64,000 nt of DNA, from contig WLWZ01000007.1 of NCBI GenBank assembly GCA_012103315.1, forward strand, positions 160,755 through 224,754. Direction: 5' to 3'. This document shows positions 45,086 through 54,813 of this stretch, piece after piece; within the stretch, counting starts at the first letter, position 1; each line of letters starts with the position of its first letter. The notes beneath the pieces were generated by a model. That model was not told the origin of the DNA. It ran no database searches and saw nothing but the letters and a program-made list of their open reading frames with translations. The stretch is from Alphaproteobacteria bacterium. GTDB taxonomy: Bacteria > Pseudomonadota > Alphaproteobacteria > MPNO01 > UBA2964. The position numbers and the translations under genes are program-made.

Positions 45086-45396
45086 CTTAACCGGTCCACC
45101 ATCTCGTATTGTCGATCAATCTTACCTATAGAAATTCGAAAATCTGAAAAGATTTCTGATTTTCCCTTTTCTTGTGCCAGTTGATGTTTCTCCTGCTCTC
45201 GCCAATTTTTTATAGCTTCCTCGTTCTGCCAGAAAGACAGCGAAACGTATTTTCTTTCATTGACCATGCTTTGAAAACGCTCGACCGAAATAAATCCGTC
45301 TATTTTCTCTAGCTCTGCTCGCAACTCAGCAGCTAAATCAAAATAACGCTGGCCCACACCTTCACGCAACGTGACTTCGAATACGACAATATTCAT
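45082..45396 (-). CDS. Antibiotic-biosynthesis-monooxygenase (ABM) domain protein
   Basis: A 104-aa ferredoxin-fold protein with the ABM pattern: VVFEVTLREGVGQRYFDLAAEL (first strand and helix), IDGFISVERFQSM, KYVSLSFWQNEEAIKNWRE and KHQLAQEKGKSEIFSDFRIS (final helix). Members act as small cofactor-free oxygenases, haem-degrading enzymes or are of unknown use. It is coupled by a 4-bp overlap to galE and is 12 bp after the SDR at 45409, so the three form one minus-strand unit. How it relates to sugar epimerisation is not evident. Confidence 0.8.
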   Translation of the reverse strand: MNIVVFEVTLREGVGQRYFDLAAELRAELEKIDGFISVERFQSMVNERKYVSLSFWQNEEAIKNWREQEKHQLAQEKGKSEIFSDFRISIGKIDRQYEMVDRLR

Positions 45397-45408
45397 TGGA
45401 GATCACTC

Positions 45409-46170
45409 CTAATGAGGGCAATATGCGGCACCATTCACATGAATTGTCTGGCCACTAATATAGGATGCACCAGGACCGACGAGGAAGCGAATAAGGTCGG
45501 CCATATCCTGAGAAACTCCCATCCGACCTAACGGAATGTCGGGCTCTACTGCATATCCTGACTGTGGCGCATTAGCGCTGCGCTCGGTGTCAAACCGGCC
45601 AACAACCGCAGAATTCGCCCGAATGTTTTTCTCTCCAAATTCGATGGCGAGACCTCTGGTTAACCCCATCAGACCGTCCTTCGTTGCCATCACGTGCGAT
45701 CTGCCAGCGGACCCCTTGTAAGAGGACAACCCCGCCAATGAAACAATCGCCCCGCCGCCGCGTTCGATCATAAGTGGTATACAGGCTCTTGAGAGGTTCA
45801 GCGTTCCTTGCAGACACGTTGCTGCGATCCGCGCCCACTCAACCTGATCGATATCGAGAAAAGGAATATTTGAACGAACAGCAGCGTTATTGACCAAAAT
45901 ATCTACACCACCGAATGCATCGGTCGCCGCATCAACCATTGTCCTAACAGCATCGGCATCACTGATGTCCGCAAGACAGGCAATCGCCTTTCCTCCCGCT
46001 CCCTCAATTTCGGCCACGACCTCGTCGCACAGATCCTTCGACTCACGGGCGTTTACGACCAGTGATGCTCCCGCTCTAGCGAGCTCTATCGCCGTCGCGC
46101 GGCCAATATTTCGCGCGCTCCCTGAAACAATAGCGACCTTGCCTTCCAATTCGTTTACTTGATCAACCAT
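45409..46170 (-). CDS. SDR-family protein lacking the catalytic Tyr
   Basis: A 253-aa protein with the classical SDR cofactor motif VSGSARNIGRATAIELARAG, the segment ILVNNAAVRS and the Ser region AIVSLAGLSSYK. At the YxxxK position the sequence reads VMATK (within GRSHVMATKDGLMGLT), so the catalytic Tyr is replaced by Val while Lys remains. A subgroup of bacterial SDRs has this change. It may use another residue or work as a non-canonical enzyme. The C terminus has YISGQTIHVNGA, as usual. It starts the unit SDR-ABM-galE and is divergent from the SDR at 46316 (145 bp between). Confidence 0.8.
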   Translation of the reverse strand: MVDQVNELEGKVAIVSGSARNIGRATAIELARAGASLVVNARESKDLCDEVVAEIEGAGGKAIACLADISDADAVRTMVDAATDAFGGVDILVNNAAVRSNIPFLDIDQVEWARIAATCLQGTLNLSRACIPLMIERGGGAIVSLAGLSSYKGSAGRSHVMATKDGLMGLTRGLAIEFGEKNIRANSAVVGRFDTERSANAPQSGYAVEPDIPLGRMGVSQDMADLIRFLVGPGASYISGQTIHVNGAAYCPH

Positions 46171-46315
46171 CCGCTTCTATCTCTTTCCTTTTCTTCCAAA
46201 CCATCACAACAACTATGCTGCTTACTCTACTATATATCTCTGCTGCTCATTGGTAACGTAGTACCTGAATTTCCGTTCTACCGAAATCGCCCTAAATTAA
46301 CTGAAAGGACACCTC

Positions 46316-47077
46316 ATGCGACTCAAAGACCGGGTAGCAATTGTAACAGGAGCAGCACAAGGAATTGGTGCTGTATATGTAAAGGCGCTCGCGACCGAAG
46401 GCGCAAAAACTGTGATCGTCGATATCAAAGACTGCGCCAAGACGGAAAAAGCCGTGAAGGCAGACCTACCAGAAGCAAATGTCATGTCGCAAACCTGCGA
46501 CGTCAGCGATGAGACAGCCGTTCAGAATTTGATGGATACGGTCATCGACAAATTTGGTCGCGTCGACATCCTTGTGAATAATGCCGCCGTTTTTGCCTCG
46601 CTTGATCGAAAACCATTTGAAGAAATTCCAGTTGATGAATGGGACAAGGTTATGTCGGTGAATTTGCGCGGCGTCTTTCTCTGCGCTCGGGCGGCTTCTC
46701 CTATTATGAAAGCGCAGCAATATGGAAAAATCATCAATATTGCCTCAGATACAATGATGAAGGGCACGACCCACTTCGCCCACTATGTTTCATCCAAAGG
46801 CGGGGTCTTTGCGTTCACCCGTGCTATCGCCAAAGAACTCGGAAAAGACAGTATTTGCGTCAATTCCATCGCACCGGGCCTGACCTGTACAGATGTTATG
46901 GAAGCTGAAGAAGGTTTCACGCCAGCACGGTTTGACCGTTCCGTCTCCGCTCGCGCAATTTCCCGAATCCAAATGCCAGAAGATTTAGCTGGCACTGTAA
47001 TTTATCTCGCCTCCGAAGATAGCGATTTTGTTACAGGGCAGTGCATCGTCGTCAATGGCGGCGACAATCTGTACTAA
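46316..47077 (+). CDS. Short-chain dehydrogenase/reductase (SDR)
   Basis: A 253-aa classical SDR: VAIVTGAAQGIGAVYVKALA, DILVNNAAVFASLD, catalytic Ser in IINIASDTMMKG, catalytic YVSSK near residue 159, NSIAPGLTCTDV and the C-terminal VTGQCIVVNGGD. AACTGAAAGGACACCTC upstream provides a ribosome-binding site (GAAAGGA) 8 nt before the ATG. It is a single plus-strand gene, divergent from the SDR/ABM/galE unit and followed by the minus-strand tRNA-Phe. The substrate is unknown. Confidence 0.87.
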   Translation: MRLKDRVAIVTGAAQGIGAVYVKALATEGAKTVIVDIKDCAKTEKAVKADLPEANVMSQTCDVSDETAVQNLMDTVIDKFGRVDILVNNAAVFASLDRKPFEEIPVDEWDKVMSVNLRGVFLCARAASPIMKAQQYGKIINIASDTMMKGTTHFAHYVSSKGGVFAFTRAIAKELGKDSICVNSIAPGLTCTDVMEAEEGFTPARFDRSVSARAISRIQMPEDLAGTVIYLASEDSDFVTGQCIVVNGGDNLY

Positions 47078-47095
47078 AATTAGCGAAAAAGGGAG

Positions 47096-47171
<76 letters not shown>

Positions 47172-47247
47172 ATGCATAAATGCGACGGCTGCTTATAAGA
47201 GAATTCAACCGCCCTGTCCATACCGGTTAAACGCTAAAATAACAGGC

Positions 47248-47481
47248 CTAATAATCCTTTTCCCTCAGATCACCATCGTCCTCTACCGAGGCCTCTAGCT
47301 CTTCGAGATCGCCCTCGTCCAATTCAACAACAGGAACCGAATAACTACCATTGAGCCATTTCGCGAGATCAAGATCGGCGCATCGCCGTGAACAGAATGG
47401 ACGATATCTCTCGGCGCCAGGGTCGCTACAAACCGGGCATTTACCGCCTTTGCGTTTAGACGCTAGATCAATTACCACCAT
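47248..47481 (-). CDS. yacG: DNA gyrase inhibitor YacG (zinc-ribbon protein)
   Basis: A small zinc protein of about 77 aa from the ATG at 47481 (earlier ATGs at 47487 and 47493 are also in frame). GGKCPVCSDPG and FCSRRCADLDLAKWLNG supply the four Cys ligands (CPxC and CSxxC) of PF03884. YacG binds the GyrB C-terminal region and blocks DNA binding by gyrase in E. coli. It overlaps the 3' end of rng by 14 bp. The acidic tail (ELDEGDLEELEASVEDDGD) is common in alphaproteobacterial homologues. Confidence 0.92.
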   Translation of the reverse strand: MVVIDLASKRKGGKCPVCSDPGAERYRPFCSRRCADLDLAKWLNGSYSVPVVELDEGDLEELEASVEDDGDLREKDY

Positions 47482-48910
47482 TGCCATCACCATCGATGAA
47501 AATCTCGTATTCTTCCGGGCCGAAATCGGGCATCACCTGAGTAACTACCTGCCTCCCAACCCGGGAGAATGGATTACCATTATTACCTGAGCGTTCAATC
47601 GCCTCAAGAATCTCTGGACTTGCATTCAGCATAAGACGTCCAGGTGCTCCAACGGCTGCCTCACGGCGTAACGACCGTAATGCCTCAAAAATCAAACTCT
47701 CAGTTCGCCAAACATAACCATCACCACCACATTCGGGGCACTTATCAAGCAATGTTTCCGACAATGGTGGACGACGACGACGACGAATGAGTTCTACCAA
47801 TCCGCCTTCCGTACGCCCGACAACGCGGCAACTAACGCGGTCACGAGAAAACCCCTGTCGCAATGCGTCAAAAATTTCCTCCCAACCCGCTTCATCATCC
47901 ATATGAATGAAGTCAACGACGATCAAACCACCAAGATTACGAAGTCTAATCTGTCGCGTGAGTTCAACGGCCGCTTCCACATTGGTTTTCCGGGCGTTTT
48001 CGTCAGGACTACTACCTTCGGTAAACCGTCCCGAATTCACGTCAACTGCGGTCAACGCCTCCATAGACTCTATTACCAGCCCACCACCCGACGGTAACGG
48101 GGCGTTACGGCTCAATGCCGTCTCAATCGCCTCTTCAATATTATACTGGTCGAACAAAGGTGCCGGCCCCGGCTCAACTGCAAGCTTCTCCGTCAAAGCT
48201 GGATAAAATTGGTCACAATACGCCTTTGCAACACCATAAGCCGCATTGTCGTCAAAACGAATGATGACTACATCGTCTTGCGCCTGATCCCGTATCGCTC
48301 TTTGGAGAGCATTAAGTTCGCTATACAAAAGTGCCGGGGCATTGGCGACCTCACGTTCCTCTAAGACACTCTGCCACGTGTCGCGTAAATATTGCGCTTC
48401 GGCTGCCAGGACGTCATGTTCAGCACCATCAGCAACGGTCCGCAATACAAAACCCTCTCCCTCCTCAGCGATATCACTAATTATACTGAGCAAGCGGTCT
48501 CTTTCGCTTTCATTCTCGATTTGACGGGATACCGACAGACGACCACCGCTTGGCGCGTAAACCAGGAAACGTCCGGGAAGCGAAAGTTCACGGGCAAGCT
48601 GCGGTCCCTTTTCGGCAAAGGCGTCACGCTTAGCTTGTACAAACACCGTACCGCCTTCAATAACCGGTTCCCCTGTAGCCTCCCCGCCCCGTCGCTCGGA
48701 AAGCGGCAAAAATCCGGACTTGCCTCGACCAATATCAACAAATGCCGCACCGATACCTGGAATAACCCTTTCAACACGACCGAGGTAAATATTACCAACG
48801 ATGCTGGCGCCATTCTCGCGTTCGACAATGAGATCAACTAAAGTTCCATCTTCCAGAAGAGCGGCCCGCACTTCATCTCCTTCAGTTTCGATCAGTAATT
48901 CACGAGACAT
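47468..48910 (-). CDS. rng: Ribonuclease E/G family protein (RNase G-like)
   Basis: A 480-aa endoribonuclease. S1-like domain: SIVGNIYLGRVERVIPGIGA, then FVDIGRGKSGFLPL. The catalytic core has SMEALTAVDVNSGRFTEG and LGGLIVVDFIHMDD with the Mg-binding Asp residues. The zinc-link is DKCPECGGDGYVWRTES (CPxC). No long C-terminal scaffold is present, so this is the RNase G form. It takes part in rRNA 5' maturation and mRNA decay. It lies in the order maf-rng-yacG, with ATG overlapping the maf stop. Confidence 0.93.
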   Translation of the reverse strand: MSRELLIETEGDEVRAALLEDGTLVDLIVERENGASIVGNIYLGRVERVIPGIGAAFVDIGRGKSGFLPLSERRGGEATGEPVIEGGTVFVQAKRDAFAEKGPQLARELSLPGRFLVYAPSGGRLSVSRQIENESERDRLLSIISDIAEEGEGFVLRTVADGAEHDVLAAEAQYLRDTWQSVLEEREVANAPALLYSELNALQRAIRDQAQDDVVIIRFDDNAAYGVAKAYCDQFYPALTEKLAVEPGPAPLFDQYNIEEAIETALSRNAPLPSGGGLVIESMEALTAVDVNSGRFTEGSSPDENARKTNVEAAVELTRQIRLRNLGGLIVVDFIHMDDEAGWEEIFDALRQGFSRDRVSCRVVGRTEGGLVELIRRRRRPPLSETLLDKCPECGGDGYVWRTESLIFEALRSLRREAAVGAPGRLMLNASPEILEAIERSGNNGNPFSRVGRQVVTQVMPDFGPEEYEIFIDGDGNGGN

Positions 48911-49512
48911 TATTCAGAACCATTAATTGTAAAACCTAATCCTTCAAGCATCCCGCATGTTTCAAACAACGGCAATCCGACAATATTGGAATAGGAGCCA
49001 TTGATGGACCGAACGAACCGGGCTGCCAGGCCTTGAATCGCATAGCCGCCCGCCTTGTCTTGCCATTCATCGCTCGCGATATAATGATCGATTTCAGTTT
49101 GATGTAGCCTCTTAAACGCTACAGAAGTTGTTACCTGTCGATGATGGATTTCTCCCACGGGTGTCGTGACGCAGACCGCGCCAATAACACGATGCCGCCG
49201 CCCAGAGAGCATTTTCAAATTTCGACGCGCCTCTGCCTCATCTTGAGGCTTTGGAACAATACGTCTGCCACAGGCAACAACCGTATCCGCCGCCAGCACC
49301 CAATTGTCTGTGTGCTTTGAAATCACTGCTTGTAATTTCTCTTGTGCCAAGCGTAATGCCAACTCTGCTGGCAGCTCATTCTTATTTGGTGTTTCATCAA
49401 TATCGGCAGGATCAACCGCAGAAGGCGTAATATTTACCTGTTGCAAGAGATCCAAACGTCTTGGCGACGCCGACGCCAAGATCAAAGTGTCCTTACCGTT
49501 CACAGCGATCAA
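48910..49512 (-). CDS. maf: Maf-family nucleotide pyrophosphatase
   Basis: A 200-aa protein with LILASASPRRLDLLQQV (the SASPRR motif that defines Maf), NWVLAADTVVACGRRIV and LKMLSGRRHRVIGAVCV, then QDKAGGYAIQGLAARFV and YSNIVGLPLFET. Maf proteins hydrolyse dTTP/UTP and modified nucleoside triphosphates, a house-cleaning activity. It overlaps hisD by 4 bp upstream and abuts rng downstream. Confidence 0.93.
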   Translation of the reverse strand: MIAVNGKDTLILASASPRRLDLLQQVNITPSAVDPADIDETPNKNELPAELALRLAQEKLQAVISKHTDNWVLAADTVVACGRRIVPKPQDEAEARRNLKMLSGRRHRVIGAVCVTTPVGEIHHRQVTTSVAFKRLHQTEIDHYIASDEWQDKAGGYAIQGLAARFVRSINGSYSNIVGLPLFETCGMLEGLGFTINGSE

Positions 49513-50807
49513 GATTTATTATGACGTATGGACAACGAACGGGCATGCGCGGCCAAGCCTTCTTCATCGGCTAATATTTCTGCGCTACCTGTAATTTTCG
49601 ATGCTGCTGCCGCATCGCATCCGATAATTGACGTTCGCTTTAAAAAGTCCGGTACACCAAGCCCCGATGAATATTTTGCGCTCCGCGACGTCGGTAAAAC
49701 ATGACTTGGGCCAGCAATATAGTCGCCAATGGCTTCGGGCGTGTATCGGCCAAGAAATATCGCACCTGCATTACGAACTTTCGCACTAAGAGATTCAGGG
49801 TCAGCAACCGCCAGCTCCAGATGTTCTGGCGCTAATCGGTCAATCAACGGAACTGCATCATCCAGCGTCGCAACAATGACAACAGCGCCATAGGTTTTCC
49901 AGCTTTCGCGCGCAATATCAGCACGCGGAAGAACAGCGAGCTGATCCTCGACCGATGCCATTACTGCATCGCCAAAATCCTCATCATCACAGATCAAGAT
50001 CGATTGCGCATCTGTGTCGTGCTCTGCCTGAGATAGTAAATCTGCCGCAATCCAGGCAGCGTCATTTTCGGCATCGGCAACAATTAAGATTTCTGATGGG
50101 CCGGCGATCATATCGATCCCGACAACACCAAACACGCGTCGCTTTGCGGCTGCCACGTATGCGTTTCCCGGCCCAACGATCTTATCAACTGGTGGAATGG
50201 TCTTTGTGCCATAGGCCAGGGCTGCAACGGCCTGAGCGCCGCCAATTCGGTAAATTTCGTCTACCCCAGCGATTGATGCCGCCGCGAGTACCAAAGGGTT
50301 GAGGACACCATCTGGCGTTGGAACGACCATTACCAACCGATCAACACCTGCTACTTTTGCCGGAACAGCATTCATTAAAACAGAACTCGGATAAGACGCA
50401 GTACCACCCGGGACATAAAGCCCTACAGATGATATCGCAGTCCAACGTGATCCCAACCGTACACCGTCATCGTCGGTATAGTCGAAGCCCTGAGGCATTT
50501 GCTTATTGTGATAGACTTCAATCCGGCCCGCAGCATGTTCCAGCGCCGCGATTGTATCGGTGCTGCACTCTGACTTCGCAGCATCGATTTCGGCGTGATC
50601 TATACGCATTGCAGTCGGTCCGTCGAGTGCCAATCGATCAAACCTTTCCGTACACTCAAGGACCGCTTGGTCACCGCGCTTCTGGACATCTTCCAAAATG
50701 CTGCGCACGACGTCATCGACATCGACATCGACGCCACGACGACCATCGACTAGTGTATCGATCCGTCCCTGAAAATCAGGATCAGCAAAGGAGATCTTAT
50801 CGGTCAT
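49509..50807 (-). CDS. hisD: Histidinol dehydrogenase
   Basis: About 432 aa from the ATG at 50807 ([10 protein letters not shown]); the frame is open to 50843, but that part lies within his[22 protein letters not shown], then [31 protein letters not shown] and [14 protein letters not shown] are the HisD signatures. [17 protein letters not shown] [20 protein letters not shown] gives the zinc/His site region. It carries out the last two steps of histidine synthesis (histidinol to histidine). It overlaps hisG upstream (11 bp) and maf downstream (4 bp). Confidence 0.95.
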   Translation of the reverse strand: MTDKISFADPDFQGRIDTLVDGRRGVDVDVDDVVRSILEDVQKRGDQAVLECTERFDRLALDGPTAMRIDHAEIDAAKSECSTDTIAALEHAAGRIEVYHNKQMPQGFDYTDDDGVRLGSRWTAISSVGLYVPGGTASYPSSVLMNAVPAKVAGVDRLVMVVPTPDGVLNPLVLAAASIAGVDEIYRIGGAQAVAALAYGTKTIPPVDKIVGPGNAYVAAAKRRVFGVVGIDMIAGPSEILIVADAENDAAWIAADLLSQAEHDTDAQSILICDDEDFGDAVMASVEDQLAVLPRADIARESWKTYGAVVIVATLDDAVPLIDRLAPEHLELAVADPESLSAKVRNAGAIFLGRYTPEAIGDYIAGPSHVLPTSRSAKYSSGLGVPDFLKRTSIIGCDAAAASKITGSAEILADEEGLAAHARSLSIRHNKS

Positions 50808-51486
50808 TGACTGCTTCTCGAATTCGATCAACCCAACCACCAAGAAGTTCAGGGCGCGTCTTCAGAGCCGCACGATTCACGACCAGGCGAGAGCTCACAT
50901 CGGCAATGTGCTCTATTTCCACTAAGCCATTTTCTTTGAGGGTGCGTCCGGTATCCACAAGATCGACGATCCGTCCGGCAAGTCCAAGCAGTGGCGCCAG
51001 TTCCATCGCCCCGTTCAATTTAATGCACTCTGCCTGAACCCCGCGTGCCGCAAAGTGTCGTTTCGTCACCTCAGGATATTTGGTTGCCACGGAAACATGG
51101 CTCCAGCGGCTGGGGTCATCATCCGCACCGACGTCAGCCGGTTCCGCGACCATCATCCGACACCTTCCAATTCCAAGATCGAGAGGTGAATAGTTCTCTG
51201 GGTAGTCAAATTCCATAAGAACATCGCTCCCAGCTATACCGATATGCGCTGCACCGAATGCCACAAACGTTGCGACGTCAAAGCTACGAACCCGTATAAT
51301 ACCGAGCCCCTCGATATTGGTCCCAAAGGTCAAGCGTCGGTCACGCTCATCACTGAACGCTGCCTCGGGCTCAATGCCAGCGCGCGCCAATAACGGCAGA
51401 GCCTCTTTCAGAATGCGGCCCTTCGGCAAAGCCAACACAAGATCATATTCTTCACTCACAGATGTCTCCACGACAGGGCTTTCCAC
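50797..51486 (-). CDS. hisG: ATP phosphoribosyltransferase, short form
   Basis: A 229-aa catalytic subunit. [20 protein letters not shown] and [22 protein letters not shown] are followed by [20 protein letters not shown] and the PRPP-binding signature [18 protein letters not shown]. It lacks the C-terminal ACT-like regulatory domain of the long form, so it needs HisZ for activity and feedback; hisZ is not in the window. It starts histidine synthesis. It lies 7 bp after the DUF2948 gene and overlaps hisD. Confidence 0.94.
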   Translation of the reverse strand: MESPVVETSVSEEYDLVLALPKGRILKEALPLLARAGIEPEAAFSDERDRRLTFGTNIEGLGIIRVRSFDVATFVAFGAAHIGIAGSDVLMEFDYPENYSPLDLGIGRCRMMVAEPADVGADDDPSRWSHVSVATKYPEVTKRHFAARGVQAECIKLNGAMELAPLLGLAGRIVDLVDTGRTLKENGLVEIEHIADVSSRLVVNRAALKTRPELLGGWVDRIREAVNDR

Positions 51487-51493
51487 CCTTCTC

Positions 51494-51943
51494 CTATTCG
51501 TCTTCCAACGGATGGCTCGGTCGCCACTGTGTTGGCCAAGGTTCGTTTAAATCTTGAAGATGACATCGAATCTTCTCCACCTCCAAGCGGACCGTAATTC
51601 CAGCGGAAAAGGACAAATCGATAGACTTTTCTGTCACACCAATAGAAAGGAGCGAAACAACTTGAGCCTTTCGTCGCTGATCGAGGCCGTTCTGCCGGAC
51701 CGCGGATACGCTGTCAAAACAAATTCCACAATGGACCCGTTCATAAATAGCGTCTCCTTCAGCTGGCCTTTCGCGATCTGCGTCTTCCCATCGAAAGCGG
51801 TTTGCGACAAAGGCGAAACGGGATTCGTCTTTGATAAAAGTCATCTCGTTAACAGCAATGACCGCGTCCTGGAGAAACGTCGAAATAATTTTCAGATCAT
51901 CTTCATCGGCAGCCCGCAGTTTGAGAAAGGTTGGTTCGCTCAT
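51494..51943 (-). CDS. DUF2948 family protein
   Basis: A 149-aa protein. [20 protein letters not shown] and [15 protein letters not shown], later [20 protein letters not shown] and [14 protein letters not shown] fit the DUF2948 pattern (PF11164), an alphaproteobacterial family with no known function. Its ATG overlaps the murA stop by 4 bp, and it is followed by hisG. The murA-DUF2948-hisG order is conserved in the class. Confidence 0.88.
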   Translation of the reverse strand: MSEPTFLKLRAADEDDLKIISTFLQDAVIAVNEMTFIKDESRFAFVANRFRWEDADRERPAEGDAIYERVHCGICFDSVSAVRQNGLDQRRKAQVVSLLSIGVTEKSIDLSFSAGITVRLEVEKIRCHLQDLNEPWPTQWRPSHPLEDE

Positions 51944-53223
51944 TCGTCGATTCTCTCAATATCAGCGCCGCACGCCGCAAGCTTCTCTTCAATCCGCTCG
52001 TAACCGCGATCAATATGATAAACGCGACTGACCATGGTTTCGCCCTTCGCGGCAAGGCCTGCCAAAACCAATGACGCAGATGCTCGTAAATCTGTTGCCA
52101 TTACTGGGGCTCCAACCAGAGTGTCAACACCACGAACCAAAGACGAAGCGCCATGAACCGTTACGTTGGCGCCCATCCGCGCCAGTTCGGGAATATGCAT
52201 GAAGCGGTTTTCAAATATCGACTCTGTAATCATCGCTGCCCCATCGGCCATACTCATCAACGCCGTCATTTGGGCCTGCAGATCAGTTGGGAAACCGGGA
52301 AAAGGCTCAGTCATCACATCGACACCCCGCAACATCCCGTCACGTTTTACCCGAATCCCATTCTCTGTGTAATCTATCGTGACACCCGCTTCTCGCAACT
52401 TTTCGAGTACCGCCTCAACCAAATCAACCCGTGCACCAGTAAGTTCAATATCTCCTCCAGTCAACGCTGCCGCCATAGCATAAGTGCCGGTTTCAATACG
52501 ATCCGACACCACTGCGTGTTCCGCGCCATGTAAACTTTTCGTGCCCTGAATAACGAGCGTATCAGTACCGATACCGGAGATTTCAGCGCCCATTGCAATC
52601 AAACACTCTGCAAGGTCGCCAATCTCAGGTTCGCGCGCCACATTGCTTAGCGTTGTTTCACCCTCTGCTAGACAAGCTGCCATTAACAAGTTTTCGGTCG
52701 CACCAACGGAGACCATCGGAAAGACGATATGGGCGCCCCGCAATCCCTGCGGCGCTTTGGCACCGATATAGCCTTCCGCCATCTCAAACTCAGCACCCAA
52801 TTGTGTCAGACCCTTAATGTGGAGGTCCACGGGTCGTGCTCCGATTGCGCAACCACCCGGCAACGAGACTTTTGCTTCCCCCGTGCGTGCTAAAAGTGGA
52901 CCAAGCACCAAAATTGAAGCTCGCATGCGGCGAACAAGTTCATAAGGCGCGGTGGTATCAGTGATACGAGTCGCCCTAAGATTAAGGGCACGGCCGGCGT
53001 GACCATTATTCCCCGCCTCGCCTGCCATGCTGATGTTGGCGCCGTGCTGTGTAAGTAAATTAGCCATCGTGCTGATGTCAGCGAGATGCGGTAAATTGGT
53101 AAGCACCAAATCTTCTTCGGTTAAAAGACAGGCGGCCATCAACGGCAGGGCAGCATTTTTAGCGCCACTGATCTGCACAGTGCCCGACAAGGGTTTACCC
53201 CCTCTTATTCGTATTTTATCCAT
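51940..53223 (-). CDS. murA: UDP-N-acetylglucosamine 1-carboxyvinyltransferase
   Basis: A 427-aa EPSP-fold enzyme. [36 protein letters not shown] (Lys-Asn at the substrate site), the catalytic-Cys loop [16 protein letters not shown] and [20 protein letters not shown] are all present. It commits UDP-GlcNAc to peptidoglycan by enolpyruvyl transfer from PEP. With Cys in the loop it should be fosfomycin-sensitive by the usual mechanism. It is the first gene of the seven-gene minus-strand cluster ending at 47248. Confidence 0.96.
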   Translation of the reverse strand: MDKIRIRGGKPLSGTVQISGAKNAALPLMAACLLTEEDLVLTNLPHLADISTMANLLTQHGANISMAGEAGNNGHAGRALNLRATRITDTTAPYELVRRMRASILVLGPLLARTGEAKVSLPGGCAIGARPVDLHIKGLTQLGAEFEMAEGYIGAKAPQGLRGAHIVFPMVSVGATENLLMAACLAEGETTLSNVAREPEIGDLAECLIAMGAEISGIGTDTLVIQGTKSLHGAEHAVVSDRIETGTYAMAAALTGGDIELTGARVDLVEAVLEKLREAGVTIDYTENGIRVKRDGMLRGVDVMTEPFPGFPTDLQAQMTALMSMADGAAMITESIFENRFMHIPELARMGANVTVHGASSLVRGVDTLVGAPVMATDLRASASLVLAGLAAKGETMVSRVYHIDRGYERIEEKLAACGADIERIDE

Positions 53224-53266
53224 TTCGCCGCTTACATCCTATTTTATGCCCGAGGCCATATTTCTC

Positions 53267-53473
53267 ATGACAGCTAAAACGGGTAAATTATGGGCGGCTT
53301 TATACCCGGCTGAACCGCAATGCACCAGTTTTCTAGACCACTTAGCCAAATCGACGAATAAAATCGTTTCCAGTCCCAATTATCCAAGAATAGCTTTTGC
53401 GGACATACCCATTCCACATAGCACAGCAGCCGCTCTTGCAATAAGATTGTTCTGTGAGAGAACGAAGCAATAA
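53267..53473 (+). CDS. Doubtful small ORF divergent from murA
   Basis: A 68-codon frame (MTAKTGKLWAALYPAEPQ...) that fills much of the space between murA and the methyltransferase gene. It has no clear ribosome-binding site and no family that I recognise. An ATG at 53246 would add seven residues. It could be a remnant of a longer gene or only chance. I list it because nothing else occupies the stretch. Confidence 0.2.
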   Translation: MTAKTGKLWAALYPAEPQCTSFLDHLAKSTNKIVSSPNYPRIAFADIPIPHSTAAALAIRLFCERTKQ

Positions 53474-53490
53474 ACAAAAAACAGGGAAAT

Positions 53491-54282
53491 ATGCGTAACG
53501 GGAAGGTCCAAAAAAGAATGATAGTGAAAACGGTCAAAAAAGCGCTCAAAAAAGCCTTACCCAAAGCCCTCCTGACGATATTGGTAAAACTTAGACAAGG
53601 TTTCTTGGGATTAGAGCGCGAGTACCGTGGGCTGAGCACAGAACAGGTTTTTGATAAAATTTATCGTGAGGGGGCTTGGGGAAGAGACAAAAAAGGAAAT
53701 GCTATTTCGGGCGCAGGCTCTCATACAGATAATATTATCGATCCATATGTAAGCACCGTGAAAAAGGTTCTCTCCAAACTCAATAGCCCGATAATTGTGG
53801 ATTTAGGATGTGGCGACTTCAACGTCGGAAAAAACTTCACTTTAGATGCATCTCATTACATTGCCTGCGATGTATCCAATTTTATGATCAAGAAAAATAG
53901 AGAAATTTACAGTTCTGAGAATGTCGAATTCAGACAACTCAATATTGCAGAAGATGAATTGCCACGGGGCCACATAGCTTTTGTAAGACAAGTGCTACAG
54001 CATTTGGGCAACGATGACATAAAGAGATTTGTTGAAACAGTAAACAAAACGGCACCTCATCAGTATCTGTTGGTTACCGAGCATATAGCCACTTCACCTC
54101 GCTTTCGCGCGAATATCGACAAGCCGAAAGGACCGGGGATTAGAGTATCGTTAAGAAGCGGGGTCGACATTGCAGAAGAACCCTTCAATCTAAACTACAA
54201 AGAAAAAGAGGTTTTGCTGGAGGTCGACACAGCGATGGGTGATCTAAGCGCAACGATCAGGTCAACGCTATATACGATCTAA
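53491..54282 (+). CDS. Class I SAM-dependent methyltransferase
   Basis: A 263-aa protein. A basic N-terminal region (residues 1-45, many Lys) precedes motif I PIIVDLGCGDFNVGKNF and motif II YIACDVSNFMIKKNR, then VRQVLQHLGNDDIKRFVETV and YLLVTEHIATSP. The fold is clear, the acceptor is not. The composition is more AT-rich than the murA cluster beside it and closer to the EPS-locus genes, so it may be an accessory gene inserted between conserved blocks. Confidence 0.77.
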   Translation: MRNGKVQKRMIVKTVKKALKKALPKALLTILVKLRQGFLGLEREYRGLSTEQVFDKIYREGAWGRDKKGNAISGAGSHTDNIIDPYVSTVKKVLSKLNSPIIVDLGCGDFNVGKNFTLDASHYIACDVSNFMIKKNREIYSSENVEFRQLNIAEDELPRGHIAFVRQVLQHLGNDDIKRFVETVNKTAPHQYLLVTEHIATSPRFRANIDKPKGPGIRVSLRSGVDIAEEPFNLNYKEKEVLLEVDTAMGDLSATIRSTLYTI

Positions 54283-54359
54283 GTAGTTCTTCGATAACGT
54301 TCACGGGTACAAGCACAGTTTCACATCGGCTTCACTGGCAAAAGGTAGGATTTAGAACA

Positions 54360-54515
54360 TTAATCGTCGGTCTCGCCCAAAGCCCCTCTTTGCCGCACCT
54401 GTTCCTTACGACGTTGTAAATTTGCCCGTAACTGTGCCGCCTGACGCTGACTTCTTTCCGCAGCCTTATCATTACTAGTGGGTTTGGCCGAATTTTGATC
54501 GCGTTGACTGGTCAT
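54360..54515 (-). CDS. Small basic protein (51 aa), conserved type near murA
   Basis: A 51-aa frame on the minus strand from the ATG at 54515. It is rich in Gln, Arg and Ala: AAQLRANLQRRKEQVRQRG is its core helix. Short proteins with a LRxNLxRRKxQxR core are found upstream of murA in many alphaproteobacteria, with no assigned function. Here it lies upstream of murA on the same strand, separated by the methyltransferase gene. No strong ribosome-binding site is seen. Confidence 0.6.
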   Translation of the reverse strand: MTSQRDQNSAKPTSNDKAAERSQRQAAQLRANLQRRKEQVRQRGALGETDD

Positions 54516-54638
54516 CGTGCAAATTTACACCGGCTGGTGGCATCTATAAATAGCAAATCGATTTTTCCTTTTTATCAGGGCTCATGTTTTATTGCATGGA
54601 GATGCAACGCATGGCATTGTGCCGCCGCATTTGACGGG

Positions 54639-54713
54639 GCCGCCGTAACTCAGGGGTAGAGTACTCCCTTGGTAAGGGAGAAGTCGTGAGTTCGAATCTC
54701 ACCGGCGGCACCA
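54639..54713 (+). tRNA. tRNA-Thr (anticodon GGT)
   Basis: A cloverleaf with acceptor GCCGCCG/CGGCGGC, D-arm AACTCAGGGGTAGAGT, anticodon stem CTCCC/GGGAG with loop TTGGTAA (GGT at 54671-54673), T-arm with GTTCGAATC and encoded CCA. Confidence 0.97.
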
Positions 54714-54813
54714 TCTCTTTCCCAAAACCCTTCATTAATGTGCTAACCAATACAAATATAGCGATGAGAAAGCTGTAACTGGTTTCGATTTTGCGTTTTG
54801 GACGAAGTCTCGC

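Noticed and set aside
53274..53639. Minus-strand 121-codon frame upstream of murA
   Set aside because: It lies opposite the methyltransferase 5' part, has an implausible Phe/Cys-rich composition, and no ribosome-binding site.
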